Origin: Lysobacter firmicutimachus
GTDB taxonomy: Bacteria; Pseudomonadota; Gammaproteobacteria; Xanthomonadales; Xanthomonadaceae
Assembly: GCF_037027445.1 (NCBI RefSeq)
Contig: NZ_JBANDL010000002.1
Coordinates: 3,844,001 to 3,908,000 of the forward strand
Direction of reading: 5' to 3'
Length of the DNA: 64,000 nucleotides
A program made the position numbers and the translations under genes. The notes under the pieces are model-generated. The model saw only the letters and a program-made list of their open reading frames with translations. It had not been told where the DNA came from and searched no databases. Positions 37,808-47,074 of the stretch are shown piece after piece (position 1 is the first letter of the stretch; each line of letters starts with the position of its first letter).

Positions 37808-40804
37808 ATGACCTTCAAGACCACCCAGCTCCGCGACGCGATTGCATTCGCGCTCGCGGTGGGTAGCACCGCCCTGGTCGGCACCGGCGTCGCTTTCGCC
37901 CAGGAAACCGAAAGCAAGGAAGCGACCACGCTCGATCGCGTCGAAGTGACCGGTTCGCGCATCCGCCAGGTCGACATCGAAACCGCCGCGCCGGTCCTGC
38001 AGATCAGCCGCGCCGAAATCGAGAAGCAGGGCTTCAAGTCGGTCGCCGACATCCTGCAGAACATCACCGCGGCCGGCTCGCCGGCGATCAGCCGCACCGC
38101 CCCGCTGAGCTCGGGCGAAGCCGTCGGCGGCTACTACATCGACCTGCGCAACCTCGGCGCCAACCGCACCCTGGTGCTGGTCAACGGCAAGCGCCTCGGC
38201 GCGACCAACGACGGTCTGCAGGACGTGGCCTCGATCCCCTCGGCCCTGGTCGAGCGCATCGAAATCCTGAAGGACGGCGCGTCGACCATCTATGGTTCGG
38301 ACGCGATCGCGGGCGTGATCAACATCATCACCCGCAAGAACTTCGAAGGCGCCGAAGCCAACGCCTACATGGGCCAGTACGGCGAAGGCGACGGCACCCG
38401 CCAGAACTACGACTTCCTGATCGGCTTCACCGGCGACCGCGGTTCGATCACCGTCGGCGCCGAGTACTCGAAGGAAGATCCGGTGTGGGCGCGCGACCGC
38501 TGGTTCTCGCAGGCGGGCGCCCCGACCGGCCCGAAGAGCGAGCCGCGCGATTTCTTCTTCTCCAGCACCACCCAGTGGGGCGCGCTGCTGATCCCGACCG
38601 GCGCCCTGAATCCCAACGGCACCCCGGTGCTGGGCGCGCCGCGCTTCCTGCGCCGCGAAATTCCGGGCCTGGATCCGCGCAACGCCGCCAACTTCCGCGC
38701 CCGCAACAGCTCGGACGTCTCGCTGCCGTCCTCGCAGTCGACCGTCTATAGCGGCATCGAGCGCAAGTCGCTCTTCGTCAACGCCAGCTACGACATCACC
38801 GATTGGCTGCGCTTCGAAACCGACATGCTGTACACGGATCGCGAATCGTTCGCTCAGAACGCCGGCTATCCGTACCAGTCGGCCGTGCTGCCGCCGGGCT
38901 TCAACACCCCGATGTCGGTGGACAGCTACTTCAACCCGGTCGGCAACCAGGCCGTCGCCGCCGGCACCATGCCGGCCGGTCAGACCCCGACCTTCGTGCA
39001 CTTCGTGCGCCGCGGCTGGGAAGTGCCGCGTGAAGTCCGCAACAGCCTGACCACCTACCGCTTCACCGGCACCTTCAGCGGCTCGTTCGAAGTCGGCGAG
39101 CGGATCTGGGATTGGGACGCCGGCTACCTGTACAACCAGAACAAGGGCGTGCAGATCAGCACCGGCAACCTCAACGTCGCCAACGTGCGCGCTGCGGTCG
39201 GTCCGTCGTTCCTCAACGCCCAGGGCCAGGTCCAGTGCGGCACGCCGGGCGCGCCGATTCCGCTCGGCAACAAGGCCGGCCAGTGCACCCCGTGGAACCC
39301 GCTGCTGCCGTTCGGCTATGCCGGCCAGAACGGCCTGAACGACCCGAACGTGCAGGCTTACCTGTATCAGCCGGGCCAGGCCGTGTCGGAGACCGAAACC
39401 AAGAACTACTTCGTCAACCTGAGCGGCGCGATCGCCACCCTGCCGGCCGGCGATCTGAGCCTGGCCGTGGGTTACGAGCACCGTAAGGAAAGCGGCTTCT
39501 TCTCGCCGGACGGCCTGTCGCAGAGCGGCGGCTCCACCGATCTGGCCAGCGGCCCGACCGGCGGCGGCTACAGCCTCGACGAGTTCTACGCCGAGTTGCA
39601 GATCCCGGTGCTGGCCGACGTCACCGGCGCGAAGGAACTGACCTTCAACGTCGCGACCCGCTACTCCGACTACGACACCTTCGGCAATACCACCAACAGC
39701 AAGTTCGGCTTCAAGTGGAAGCCGATCGACTCGCTGCTGGTCCGTGGCACCTGGTCGGAAGGCTTCCGCGCCCCGACCATCGCCGACCTGTACGGTGGCC
39801 AGAGCCAGAGCTTCTCGTTCTACACCGACGCTTGCGACTCGCTGTTCGGCGACGCGCGTGGCACCGCGGTCTGCGTTGCCAACCCGGATCCGCGTCTGCG
39901 CGTTCCGGCCGGCTTCCGCCAGTCGGCGGCCCAGCCGAGCGGTTTCGCTCCGCGTCCGAACTTCCAGACGGACACCCCGTTCCTGTCCGGTTCGAACGAT
40001 CGCCTGGTTCCGGAAACCTCGACCTCCAAGACCCTGGGCGTGGTGTGGAGCCCGGACTTCGTCGAGAACCTGAACCTGTCGCTGGACTGGTGGAACATCA
40101 AGATCGAGAACGCGATCACCGCCGACAGCCCGACCCAGGTGCTGGACGACTGCTATACCCGCGGCATCACCTTCCGCTGCAACGCCGAACAGGATCCGTC
40201 GCGCTCGCGCTTCACCCGTGATCCGATCACCGGCCGCATCACCAACTTCGTGTTCGCGCCGATCAACGTGGGTTACAACGAGGTCGAAGGCTTCGACTTC
40301 GACGTCAACTACCGTCTCGACACGCAGTGGGGCCGCTTCGGCGTCGCCTGGTTGAACAGCTACACGGTCAAGAACGAGCTGCAGACCGACGTGCTGGGCC
40401 AGGCCGAGCCGTCGCAGCAGAACGGCTTCGGCGGCTTCTTCCGCCTGCGTTCGAACCTGAACCTGAGCTGGGACAAGGGTCCGTGGGGCTTCACCTGGGG
40501 CATGCGCTACTACTCCGGCGTGAAGGAAGACTGCAGCTTCGACGACCGTTGCTCGCTGCCGGATTACACCGCTCCGGAGTTCAACGGCAACATCTCGCCG
40601 AAGAACGAGCTGGGCTCCAACACCTTCCACGACATGCAGGTCCGCTTCAACGCGCCGTGGAATGCCACCATCGCGGTCGGCGCCAACAACGTGTTCGAGC
40701 ACTACGCCGCTCCGAACTACGACAACCCGAACTCGGGCTATGCGTACTACGGCGGTTTCGACATCGGCCGTTTCGTGTACTTCAAGTACCAGCAGCGCTT
40801 CTAA
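37808..40804 (+). CDS. TonB-dependent outer-membrane receptor 1
   Basis: A 998-residue TonB-dependent receptor for active uptake of a large or scarce nutrient across the outer membrane. Leader MTFKTTQLRDAIAFAL with signal cleavage near A-F-A-Q (about 35), TonB-box region TTLDRVEVTGSR, plug domain (about 60-175; LRNLGANRTLVLVNGKR, ILKDGASTIYGSDAIAGVINI), then a 22-strand barrel ending with aromatic Phe (YFKYQQRF), the BAM signal. The ATG at 37808 follows GGAGAGAGAGA; an in-frame ATG at 37754 is rejected since it precedes the leader. Substrate unknown; this subfamily in Xanthomonadaceae is often tied to oligosaccharide or peptide uptake. The four cysteine pairs in extracellular loops are notable. 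Confidence 0.95.
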   Translation: MTFKTTQLRDAIAFALAVGSTALVGTGVAFAQETESKEATTLDRVEVTGSRIRQVDIETAAPVLQISRAEIEKQGFKSVADILQNITAAGSPAISRTAPLSSGEAVGGYYIDLRNLGANRTLVLVNGKRLGATNDGLQDVASIPSALVERIEILKDGASTIYGSDAIAGVINIITRKNFEGAEANAYMGQYGEGDGTRQNYDFLIGFTGDRGSITVGAEYSKEDPVWARDRWFSQAGAPTGPKSEPRDFFFSSTTQWGALLIPTGALNPNGTPVLGAPRFLRREIPGLDPRNAANFRARNSSDVSLPSSQSTVYSGIERKSLFVNASYDITDWLRFETDMLYTDRESFAQNAGYPYQSAVLPPGFNTPMSVDSYFNPVGNQAVAAGTMPAGQTPTFVHFVRRGWEVPREVRNSLTTYRFTGTFSGSFEVGERIWDWDAGYLYNQNKGVQISTGNLNVANVRAAVGPSFLNAQGQVQCGTPGAPIPLGNKAGQCTPWNPLLPFGYAGQNGLNDPNVQAYLYQPGQAVSETETKNYFVNLSGAIATLPAGDLSLAVGYEHRKESGFFSPDGLSQSGGSTDLASGPTGGGYSLDEFYAELQIPVLADVTGAKELTFNVATRYSDYDTFGNTTNSKFGFKWKPIDSLLVRGTWSEGFRAPTIADLYGGQSQSFSFYTDACDSLFGDARGTAVCVANPDPRLRVPAGFRQSAAQPSGFAPRPNFQTDTPFLSGSNDRLVPETSTSKTLGVVWSPDFVENLNLSLDWWNIKIENAITADSPTQVLDDCYTRGITFRCNAEQDPSRSRFTRDPITGRITNFVFAPINVGYNEVEGFDFDVNYRLDTQWGRFGVAWLNSYTVKNELQTDVLGQAEPSQQNGFGGFFRLRSNLNLSWDKGPWGFTWGMRYYSGVKEDCSFDDRCSLPDYTAPEFNGNISPKNELGSNTFHDMQVRFNAPWNATIAVGANNVFEHYAAPNYDNPNSGYAYYGGFDIGRFVYFKYQQRF

Positions 40805-40828
40805 GCAACACGGCGGCATCGCAACATG

Positions 40829-40862
40829 AACACGGCCCCCTCGGGGGCCGTGTTTTTTTTTG
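40829..40862 (+). terminator. Rho-independent terminator after TonB receptor 1
   Basis: Stem AACACGGCCCCC and its complement with a minimal TC loop, followed by a run of T (40851-40861). Strong, and it separates the two receptor genes into independent units. Confidence 0.95.
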
Positions 40863-40908
40863 TGCCTTAGGCACTTGGTCTCAAAACCGCAAGCGACTCG
40901 AATTCGCT

Positions 40909-40948
40909 CTTAACAACACTTTAATTACCTCGCCAAGACGTCTACTAT
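40909..40948 (+). promoter_or_regulatory. Shared promoter element of TonB receptor 2
   Basis: CTTAACAACACTTTAATT (40909-40926), then TACTAT (40943-40948) exactly 17 bases after TTTAAT (40920-40925). Same geometry as at 37683-37722; the leader to ATG 41041 is about 86 bases. Confidence 0.72.
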
Positions 40949-41040
40949 CGACGCGGCTTTGCCAATTTAGGCCTGTTTTTTCACGCCCCTTGGCCGGCCC
41001 CCATACGGGATTCGTTCGTTCAGGACACTTGGAGAGAGAG

Positions 41041-43941
41041 ATGACCCTGAAGACCACCAAGCTGCGCGACGCGATCGTGTTCGCGTTGTGCGTGGGCGCC
41101 ACCAGCCTCGCCGGTACCGGCCTGGCCGCCGCCCAGGACACCCCGGCGCCCGCGCCGGCCGCGTCCGAAGAAGCCACCACCCTCGACCGCATCCAGGTCA
41201 CCGGCAGCCGCATTTCGATTCCGGGCCTGACCACCAACAGCCCGGTGATGACCGTCGATCGCGAGGAAATCGCCCGTAATCAGCCGGTGGCCGCGGAAGA
41301 CTTCCTGCGCGTCGTGCCGGGCGCCGTGCCCTCGATCGGCCCGGGCACCAATAACGGCTCCAACGGCGGCGCGACCATCAACCTGCGCGGCCTCGGCGAC
41401 AACCGCACCGTGGTGCTGATGGACGGCCGCCGCGTGGTGCCGTTCAACCTGTTCGGCGTGGTCGACACCAACGTCATCCCGGTCGCGCTGATCGAAAGCG
41501 TCGACCTGGTCACCGGCGGCGCCTCGGCCGTGTACGGCGCCGACGCGGTCGCCGGCGTGGTCAACTTCGTGCTCAAGCGCAACTTCGAAGGCATCGAGGT
41601 CAACTCGAGCTACGGCCAGTCGAGCAAGCAGGACGCCGACCGCCGCAACACCACCGTCACGATGGGCATGAACCTCGACGACGGCCGCGGCAACTTCGTG
41701 CTGAGCCTGGGCAAGACCGACAACGACCCGTTGCTGCAGGGTTCGCGCGGCTTCTCCGAGTTCAACCTCGACTCCACCGACGGCTCGGAGGGCGGTTCCG
41801 GCACCGGCATTCCGACCCGTGCCGGCGTCCTCGGCCAGATCGATCCCGCCACCGGCCGCTTCACCGGCCAGACGGTGCCGTTCAACTACAACCCGTACAA
41901 CTTCAACCAGACCGCGCTGGACCGCTGGCAGGCCACCGCGCTCGGCCGCTACGAGATCAACGAGCACGCCGAGGCCTACACCCAGCTGCTCTACACCCGC
42001 TCCAACGTGTTCTCGCAGATCGCCCCGGGCGGCCTGTTCGGCGGCCGCTTCAATGTCGGCATCGGCAACCCGCTGATCCCGGAACCGGCCCGTCAGCAGC
42101 TGTGCTCGACCTTCGGCGTGACCGGCGGTCCGTGCTCGGTCGGCAGCGCCGGCGTGGTCAGCACCACGCTCAACCGCCGCACCACCGAGCTGGGCACCCG
42201 TTCGACCGACTTCCAGAACAAGGTCTTCCAAGCCACCATCGGTCTGCGCGGCGACATCAACGACAACTGGCGCTACGACGCCTACTGGTCGCACGGCGAA
42301 GCCGATCAGCTGACCGTGTCGGCCGGCTTCCTGTCCAAGGCCCGCACCCAGCAGGCGCTGCTGTCGACCGACGGCATCAACTGCGTCGATCCGAGCGGCG
42401 GCTGCGTGCCGCTGAACCTGTGGGGTCTGGAAGGCACGATCAGCAAGGACTCGAAGAAGTTCCTCGAAGTGCTGACCTTCGCCACCCAGCGCGTCGAGCA
42501 GGAAGTGTGGTCCGGCTCGGTCAACGGCGACCTCGGCGACAGCTTCAAGAGCCCGTGGGCCGATTACCCGATCGGCGTCGCGTTCGGCTTGGAAGGCCGT
42601 AAGGTCGAGGCCATGAACAAGGCCGACGCGGCCTCGCGCGACCAGAACGAAGTGCAGGGTTCCGGCGGCGCCAACCCGGACGTCGACGGCAGCTTCACCC
42701 TGCGCGAAGCCTACGTCGAAACCATCATCCCGATCATCAGCGGCAAGACCGGCGCGCAGTCGCTGAACTTCGAAGCCGGCTATCGTCATAGCCAGTTCAA
42801 GTCCGGCCAGACCGACACCGACTACGGCAGCTACAAGTACGGCCTGGAGTGGGCGCCGATCGAACAGCTGCGCTTCCGCGGCATGTTCCAGCGCGCGACC
42901 CGCGCCCCGAACGTCAACGAGCTGTTCCAGCCGGTCGTGACCGGCCTGGACAACACCGCGGTCGACCCCTGCCAGGCGTCCGAGCTGGCCAAGCACGGCG
43001 GCATCAACGGCCCCGTCGGCCAGCTCTGCGTGGCCACCGGCGTGCCGCAGGCGATCCTCAACTCGCAGGGCGGCGTGGAAGAGCCGAGCGCCGGCCAGGC
43101 CAACGCCTTCGTCGGCGGCAACCCGATCCTGGGCCCGGAAAAGGCCGACACCCAGACCCTGGGCTTGGTGTGGCAGCCGGTGCAGGACCTGTCGATCACC
43201 CTGGACTACTGGAAGATCGACATCAAGGACGCGATCACCCGTCCGGTGCTCGGCGACGCGCTGTTCGGCTGCTACAGCCAGGAGTTCAATCCGACCCTCA
43301 GCGTCAGCCACCCGATGTGCCAGCTGATGATCGGCGCACGCGAATCGCAGGACGGCTCGCTCAACGGCGAAGCGCGCGGTCCGTTCCTGGACCGCTCGAA
43401 CAAGGGCCGCATCACCACCAGCGGCTGGGATCTGGGCGTGCGCTACGGCCTCCCGCTGGCCAACGAGTGGGGCCGCCTGGACTTCTCGCTGGATCTGACC
43501 AAGACCGACAAGTACGACTACCAGGGCGACCCGGCCGTGGCCAAGCACGACTGCCTCGGCGTCTACGGCGTCTCGTGCAACGTCATCGCCGGCATCGTGT
43601 ACGACTACAAGTCGAACTTCCGCGCGGTGTGGTCGATCAAGGACTTCGAGCTGGGCATGAATTGGCGTCACCTGAGCTCGGTGGACGTCGAGCCGGGCCC
43701 GATCGAATGGTTCCCGGCCTACACCTCGATCGATGCGTACGACTACTTCGATCTGACCATGGCCTACGAACTGCCGTGGAACGCGCGCATCAACCTCACC
43801 GTGAACAACATCGCCGACAAGAAGCCGCCGGTCGTGGGCAGCAACATCGGCAGCACCGGCTTCAACAGCGGCAACACCTTCCCGCAGTACTACGACACCC
43901 TGGGCCGTTACTACACCCTCGGCCTGACCATGCGCTTCTGA
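41041..43941 (+). CDS. TonB-dependent outer-membrane receptor 2
   Basis: A 966-residue TonB-dependent receptor, paralogous to receptor 1 but well diverged. Leader MTLKTTKLRDAIVFAL with cleavage near A-A-A-Q (about 32), TonB-box region TTLDRIQVTGSR, plug (about 60-170; INLRGLGDNRTVVLMDGRR, TGGASAVYGADAVAGVVNFV), then the barrel, ending in Phe (LGLTMRF). Ribosome site GGAGAGAGAG directly precedes the ATG. Plug motifs RGLG and DAVAGVVN place it in the large plug-type receptor class whose members in this family are usually linked with carbohydrate or peptide uptake. It has its own promoter and strong terminators on both sides, so it is a single-gene unit controlled in parallel with receptor 1. 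Confidence 0.96.
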   Translation: MTLKTTKLRDAIVFALCVGATSLAGTGLAAAQDTPAPAPAASEEATTLDRIQVTGSRISIPGLTTNSPVMTVDREEIARNQPVAAEDFLRVVPGAVPSIGPGTNNGSNGGATINLRGLGDNRTVVLMDGRRVVPFNLFGVVDTNVIPVALIESVDLVTGGASAVYGADAVAGVVNFVLKRNFEGIEVNSSYGQSSKQDADRRNTTVTMGMNLDDGRGNFVLSLGKTDNDPLLQGSRGFSEFNLDSTDGSEGGSGTGIPTRAGVLGQIDPATGRFTGQTVPFNYNPYNFNQTALDRWQATALGRYEINEHAEAYTQLLYTRSNVFSQIAPGGLFGGRFNVGIGNPLIPEPARQQLCSTFGVTGGPCSVGSAGVVSTTLNRRTTELGTRSTDFQNKVFQATIGLRGDINDNWRYDAYWSHGEADQLTVSAGFLSKARTQQALLSTDGINCVDPSGGCVPLNLWGLEGTISKDSKKFLEVLTFATQRVEQEVWSGSVNGDLGDSFKSPWADYPIGVAFGLEGRKVEAMNKADAASRDQNEVQGSGGANPDVDGSFTLREAYVETIIPIISGKTGAQSLNFEAGYRHSQFKSGQTDTDYGSYKYGLEWAPIEQLRFRGMFQRATRAPNVNELFQPVVTGLDNTAVDPCQASELAKHGGINGPVGQLCVATGVPQAILNSQGGVEEPSAGQANAFVGGNPILGPEKADTQTLGLVWQPVQDLSITLDYWKIDIKDAITRPVLGDALFGCYSQEFNPTLSVSHPMCQLMIGARESQDGSLNGEARGPFLDRSNKGRITTSGWDLGVRYGLPLANEWGRLDFSLDLTKTDKYDYQGDPAVAKHDCLGVYGVSCNVIAGIVYDYKSNFRAVWSIKDFELGMNWRHLSSVDVEPGPIEWFPAYTSIDAYDYFDLTMAYELPWNARINLTVNNIADKKPPVVGSNIGSTGFNSGNTFPQYYDTLGRYYTLGLTMRF

Positions 43942-43967
43942 TAAGAACGACGATCCGAGTCGATTTG

Positions 43968-43996
43968 AAGGCGGGCTTCGGCCCGCCTTTTTTTCT
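43968..43996 (+). terminator. Rho-independent terminator after TonB receptor 2
   Basis: Stem AAGGCGGGC / GCCCGCCTT with a TTCG tetraloop, followed by TTTTTCTTT. Very stable type. Confidence 0.95.
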
Positions 43997-44064
43997 TTGT
44001 TGCCGGGATTGGAGATTCGGGATCGGCAGGTCGGCTCTTCCCGTCTCCTGCTCCCCCCTGAACT

Positions 44065-45339
44065 TCAGCCGGTCAGGAATTCCCGGTGCGCGCGCATCAT
44101 CGCGTCGACCATGTCGCGCTCGGCCAGCGACAGCAGCGGGTTCCACACGTCGAAGATCAGCACCACGCGCAGTTCGTCGCTGTCGTTGCGCGCTTCGTGC
44201 TCGATCGAGTCGTCGAAGATCAAGGTCTCGCCGACCGTCCATTGCCGGCGCTCGTAGCCGACCCGGTAGCTGCAGCCTTCCGGCACGATCAGCGGCAGAT
44301 GCACCACCAGGCGGGCATTGGTCTCGCCGTGATGCGGCGGGATATGGGTATGCGGCGCCAGCGCCGAGAACATCGCGTTCGGGCAGACGTCGGCGATCTG
44401 CGCCATCTCCACCGCTTCCAGCGCAGCGCGGGTCTGCGGACAACGCTGCAGGTGCTCGTGCACCGGCTGGGCGTAGCTCCACAGCTTGTAGGTGCTCCAG
44501 CGGCGCGAGTGGTTGAGCTCGCGCCACTGATTGACCGGATCGCCGGGCTGGTACTCGATGTAGGGCGTGAACTCGGCCTGCTCGTTGCGCAGCACTTCGC
44601 GCATCTCGCGCACGATGTCGTAGGTGCGCGCCTCCAGCTCGGGCACCCAGGGGAACCGGGCACGGTCGTAAAACGGGATCGCCGGCAGCCGCGGTACGTA
44701 CAGTTGGTTGCTGTCGGAATGGTAGGGCTTGCTGCGTCCGACCATGATCGACGCGGCTTCGTCCCAGCGCCCCAGCGCCCCGGCCTCCAGCGCCGCGCGC
44801 GGGCCGCCGACGCGATGGGCGAGGAACTCGGCGAACTCGTCCTGAAACTGCCCGACCCGCGCCTTGGCGTGCGAGAGCTGCTGGCGCAGCATGTCCGGCC
44901 AGTGCGGCTCCGGCGGCGCCACGGTGAGCGCGTTCTTGTAAGCCTGCGCGGCTTCGCGCGCGCGCCCATGGCGCTCCAGATAAGCGGCCTTGGCTAGCAG
45001 CCCGGCGAGGAAATACGGGTCCAGCGTCAGCGCGGCGCCGATCGCCTCCCATTCGGCCTGCGCGTCGCCGCGCTCGCGCTGCACCATGCCCAGCGACAGC
45101 AGGATCATCGGGTCGTTCGGCGCGGCGCGGTGCGCGGCCTGCAGCAGCTCGACCGCGGCGCCGGCATCGCCGCGCTGCAGCGCATGGATGCCCAGGCTGT
45201 ACAGCGCCTGCGGATGCTGCGGCGCCAGTGCGCGGATCTGCTGCCACAGCCGCTCGGCCTCCTGCCAGCGTCCCGCGCGCGAGGCCAGGCCGGCGGCCTG
45301 GACCAGTTGATCGATCTGTTGGCTCAAGTGCGGCCCCAC
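44065..45339 (-). CDS. TPR-containing aspartyl/asparaginyl beta-hydroxylase family protein
   Basis: An iron/2-oxoglutarate dioxygenase of the aspartyl beta-hydroxylase family (PF05118 type) with an N-terminal tetratricopeptide region (about 10-150; AERLWQQIRALAPQHPQALYSLG). The catalytic part (about 245-415) has THIPPHHGETNARLVVHLPL and DDSIEHEARNDSDELRVVLI, supplying the Fe-ligand His residues and the 2-oxoglutarate Arg. Length with the GTG start at 45339 is 424 residues; a TTG at 45327 and an ATG at 45399 are alternatives, and the ATG gives an Arg-rich extension unlike the family. Substrate unknown: lipids, peptides or proteins are possible. It converges on TonB receptor 2. Confidence 0.86.
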   Translation of the reverse strand: MGPHLSQQIDQLVQAAGLASRAGRWQEAERLWQQIRALAPQHPQALYSLGIHALQRGDAGAAVELLQAAHRAAPNDPMILLSLGMVQRERGDAQAEWEAIGAALTLDPYFLAGLLAKAAYLERHGRAREAAQAYKNALTVAPPEPHWPDMLRQQLSHAKARVGQFQDEFAEFLAHRVGGPRAALEAGALGRWDEAASIMVGRSKPYHSDSNQLYVPRLPAIPFYDRARFPWVPELEARTYDIVREMREVLRNEQAEFTPYIEYQPGDPVNQWRELNHSRRWSTYKLWSYAQPVHEHLQRCPQTRAALEAVEMAQIADVCPNAMFSALAPHTHIPPHHGETNARLVVHLPLIVPEGCSYRVGYERRQWTVGETLIFDDSIEHEARNDSDELRVVLIFDVWNPLLSLAERDMVDAMMRAHREFLTG

Positions 45340-45492
45340 CCCGGTGGATATCGGCGCAACATACCGCGACCGACGCGCCGCGTGGCGCGGTCCGCGCAAA
45401 AAAGCGGTGGGCAGGCGCGTCGCCGCGCCTGCCCGCCGTTCATGCCCGAGGATCGCTTGCCGCCCGCCGGCCGTGGACGCGACCGGTGCGGC

Positions 45493-46446
45493 TCAGTTCA
45501 AGTCCAGCCTCGCGTCGCCGGAGAAGGTCTCGATGCGGACCTTGCCGCTGCCGCTGCCGTAACGGTGCTCGAAGCTCGAGCCCGGGCCGTGCTTGGGCCG
45601 CTGGATCTGCGCGTCCGGCGCTTCCAGGTCGCCGCTGAAGCTCTGTCCGCGCACGGTCGCCGAGAGGCTGCGCGGCAGGGTCAGGCGCACGTCGCCGCTA
45701 ACCGTTTCCAGCGAGATTTCGCCGCCCTGCGCCAGCGCGACATTGGCGCGCAGGTCGCCGGACACCGAATTGCCCGACAGCTTGCTCAGCTGCGACTGGT
45801 GCGTGGCCAGGTCGATCTTGCCCGACACGGTTTCCACGTCGACCTCGCCGCCGAGCCGGCCGCGCAGGCTGAGATCGCCGCTGACCGTCTGCGCCGATAC
45901 TTTGCGGCTGTTGAGGGTCAGCCGCAGGTCGCCGCTGACGCTGTCGATCTCGGCCTCGCGCGGCGCGCCGGCGACGGTGACGTCGCCGCTGACGCTGTCG
46001 ATGCTGAGCTCGCGCGAGGCCACGCCGTTGACGTCGACCGTGGCCGAGACCGCGTCGATCTCCAGCTTGGCCTGCAGCGGCACGGTCACCCGCAATTCGG
46101 TCGGCTCGCCGCTGTCGCCGCCGCCGACCAGGAAGCCCATGCCGCTGCCGCGGTTGGGGTAGCGCACCTTGATCGACAGCTGCTGGCGGTCGCCTTCGAT
46201 CTCGAGCTTTTCCACGCCTTCGCCCAGGCTGCCTTCGATCTTGACCTCCGGCCGGTCCCAGACCCGCACCTGGATCAGGCCTTTGACGTTGTCGATTTCG
46301 ACGCTGCCCAGCGGGTCCAGCGGCCGGCTCTGGTTGATCGGCGTCGCCGCCAGCGCCGGCATCGCCGCGGCCAAAGCCAGGCTCAGCAAGCCGAACGCGG
46401 TGCGGGCGCGGAGAACGCGGCGGAACGAAGTAGGGACATGAGACAT
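45493..46446 (-). CDS. Secreted DUF4097-type beta-helix protein with SVSGD repeats
   Basis: A 317-residue exported protein (signal peptide cut after A-L-A-A, about 33) of the DUF4097/DUF4098 type. The body is a run of about ten 19-22-residue repeats centred on S-V-S-G-D or T-V-S-G-D/K, each adding a turn to a predicted right-handed beta solenoid. The ribosome site AGGAGGA is strong. It lies 16 bp after the anti-sigma-like gene and is the likely output of the ECF operon; proteins of this family commonly accompany sigma/anti-sigma pairs and seem to act in envelope stress, though their biochemical role is unknown. Confidence 0.88.
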   Translation of the reverse strand: MSHVPTSFRRVLRARTAFGLLSLALAAAMPALAATPINQSRPLDPLGSVEIDNVKGLIQVRVWDRPEVKIEGSLGEGVEKLEIEGDRQQLSIKVRYPNRGSGMGFLVGGGDSGEPTELRVTVPLQAKLEIDAVSATVDVNGVASRELSIDSVSGDVTVAGAPREAEIDSVSGDLRLTLNSRKVSAQTVSGDLSLRGRLGGEVDVETVSGKIDLATHQSQLSKLSGNSVSGDLRANVALAQGGEISLETVSGDVRLTLPRSLSATVRGQSFSGDLEAPDAQIQRPKHGPGSSFEHRYGSGSGKVRIETFSGDARLDLN

Positions 46447-46462
46447 GAGCGTCCTCCTGGGA

Positions 46463-47074
46463 TCAGGTGTAGGCCACGCGCTGGGCCAGCGCGAGGCGTC
46501 GTGCGTAGGTGCGGCGCAGTTGCTCCAGCAGCAGCCGCGAATCGGGGTCGTGGGCGAGCGCGTCGAGAATCAGCGCCGCGTTGCGGTCGAGCTCGTCGAA
46601 CGCCGGCTGCAGTTCGCCGGACTGACGCGTCGCCGGGGCGATTTCCTGCAGCGCCGCCTGGTACTGGCGGGTCATGCCGTCGGCTTCGCGCTGGACCAGG
46701 CTGGCCGGCGCGCCGCTCTGCGCGGCCAGACCGGCTTCGCCCGGACCCGCGTCCGGAGCGCGGAAGTGCGCGGCGATACCGATCGCCAACGCGGCGACGC
46801 CTGCCGCCAGCGCGACCGGCGCCATCCAGCGCGAGCGCCCGTCGCGTTCGCGACGCGGCAGCACTACGACCGTGTCGGCCTGCGCCGCCGGTGCGGGCGC
46901 CGCGGCGGGTTCCACGCCCATCGCCTGCTGCGGACCGAGCCGGGCCGCGATGCCGGGCCACAGGTCGGCGGCCGGCGGCTGGTCGCGGCGCATCGCGCGC
47001 AGTTGCCAGCGCAGCGCGTCGGACAGGTCGACATCGCGCGCCGACGGGTTGGACGGGGGAAGCTGCTCGTTCAT
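46463..47074 (-). CDS. Putative anti-sigma factor, single membrane helix
   Basis: A 203-residue protein with a cytoplasmic N-terminal part (about 1-85; LSDALRWQLRAMRRDQPPAADLWPGIAARLG), one membrane helix (about 84-102, WMAPVALAAGVAALAIGIAA) and a periplasmic helical part (about 115-203). This topology and the position straight after an ECF sigma gene (ATGA overlap) fit an anti-sigma factor. No zinc-binding HxxxCxxC motif is present, so it would belong to the zinc-less class. Identification rests on context and topology more than sequence. Confidence 0.75.
   Translation of the reverse strand: MNEQLPPSNPSARDVDLSDALRWQLRAMRRDQPPAADLWPGIAARLGPQQAMGVEPAAAPAPAAQADTVVVLPRRERDGRSRWMAPVALAAGVAALAIGIAAHFRAPDAGPGEAGLAAQSGAPASLVQREADGMTRQYQAALQEIAPATRQSGELQPAFDELDRNAALILDALAHDPDSRLLLEQLRRTYARRLALAQRVAYT

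Noticed and set aside
37649..40819. 1056-codon minus-strand frame across TonB receptor 1
   Set aside because: Shadow frame. The receptor on the plus strand has leader, plug, barrel, promoter and terminator.
41020..43671. 883-codon minus-strand frame across TonB receptor 2
   Set aside because: Shadow frame of the receptor gene, caused by GC-rich third positions.
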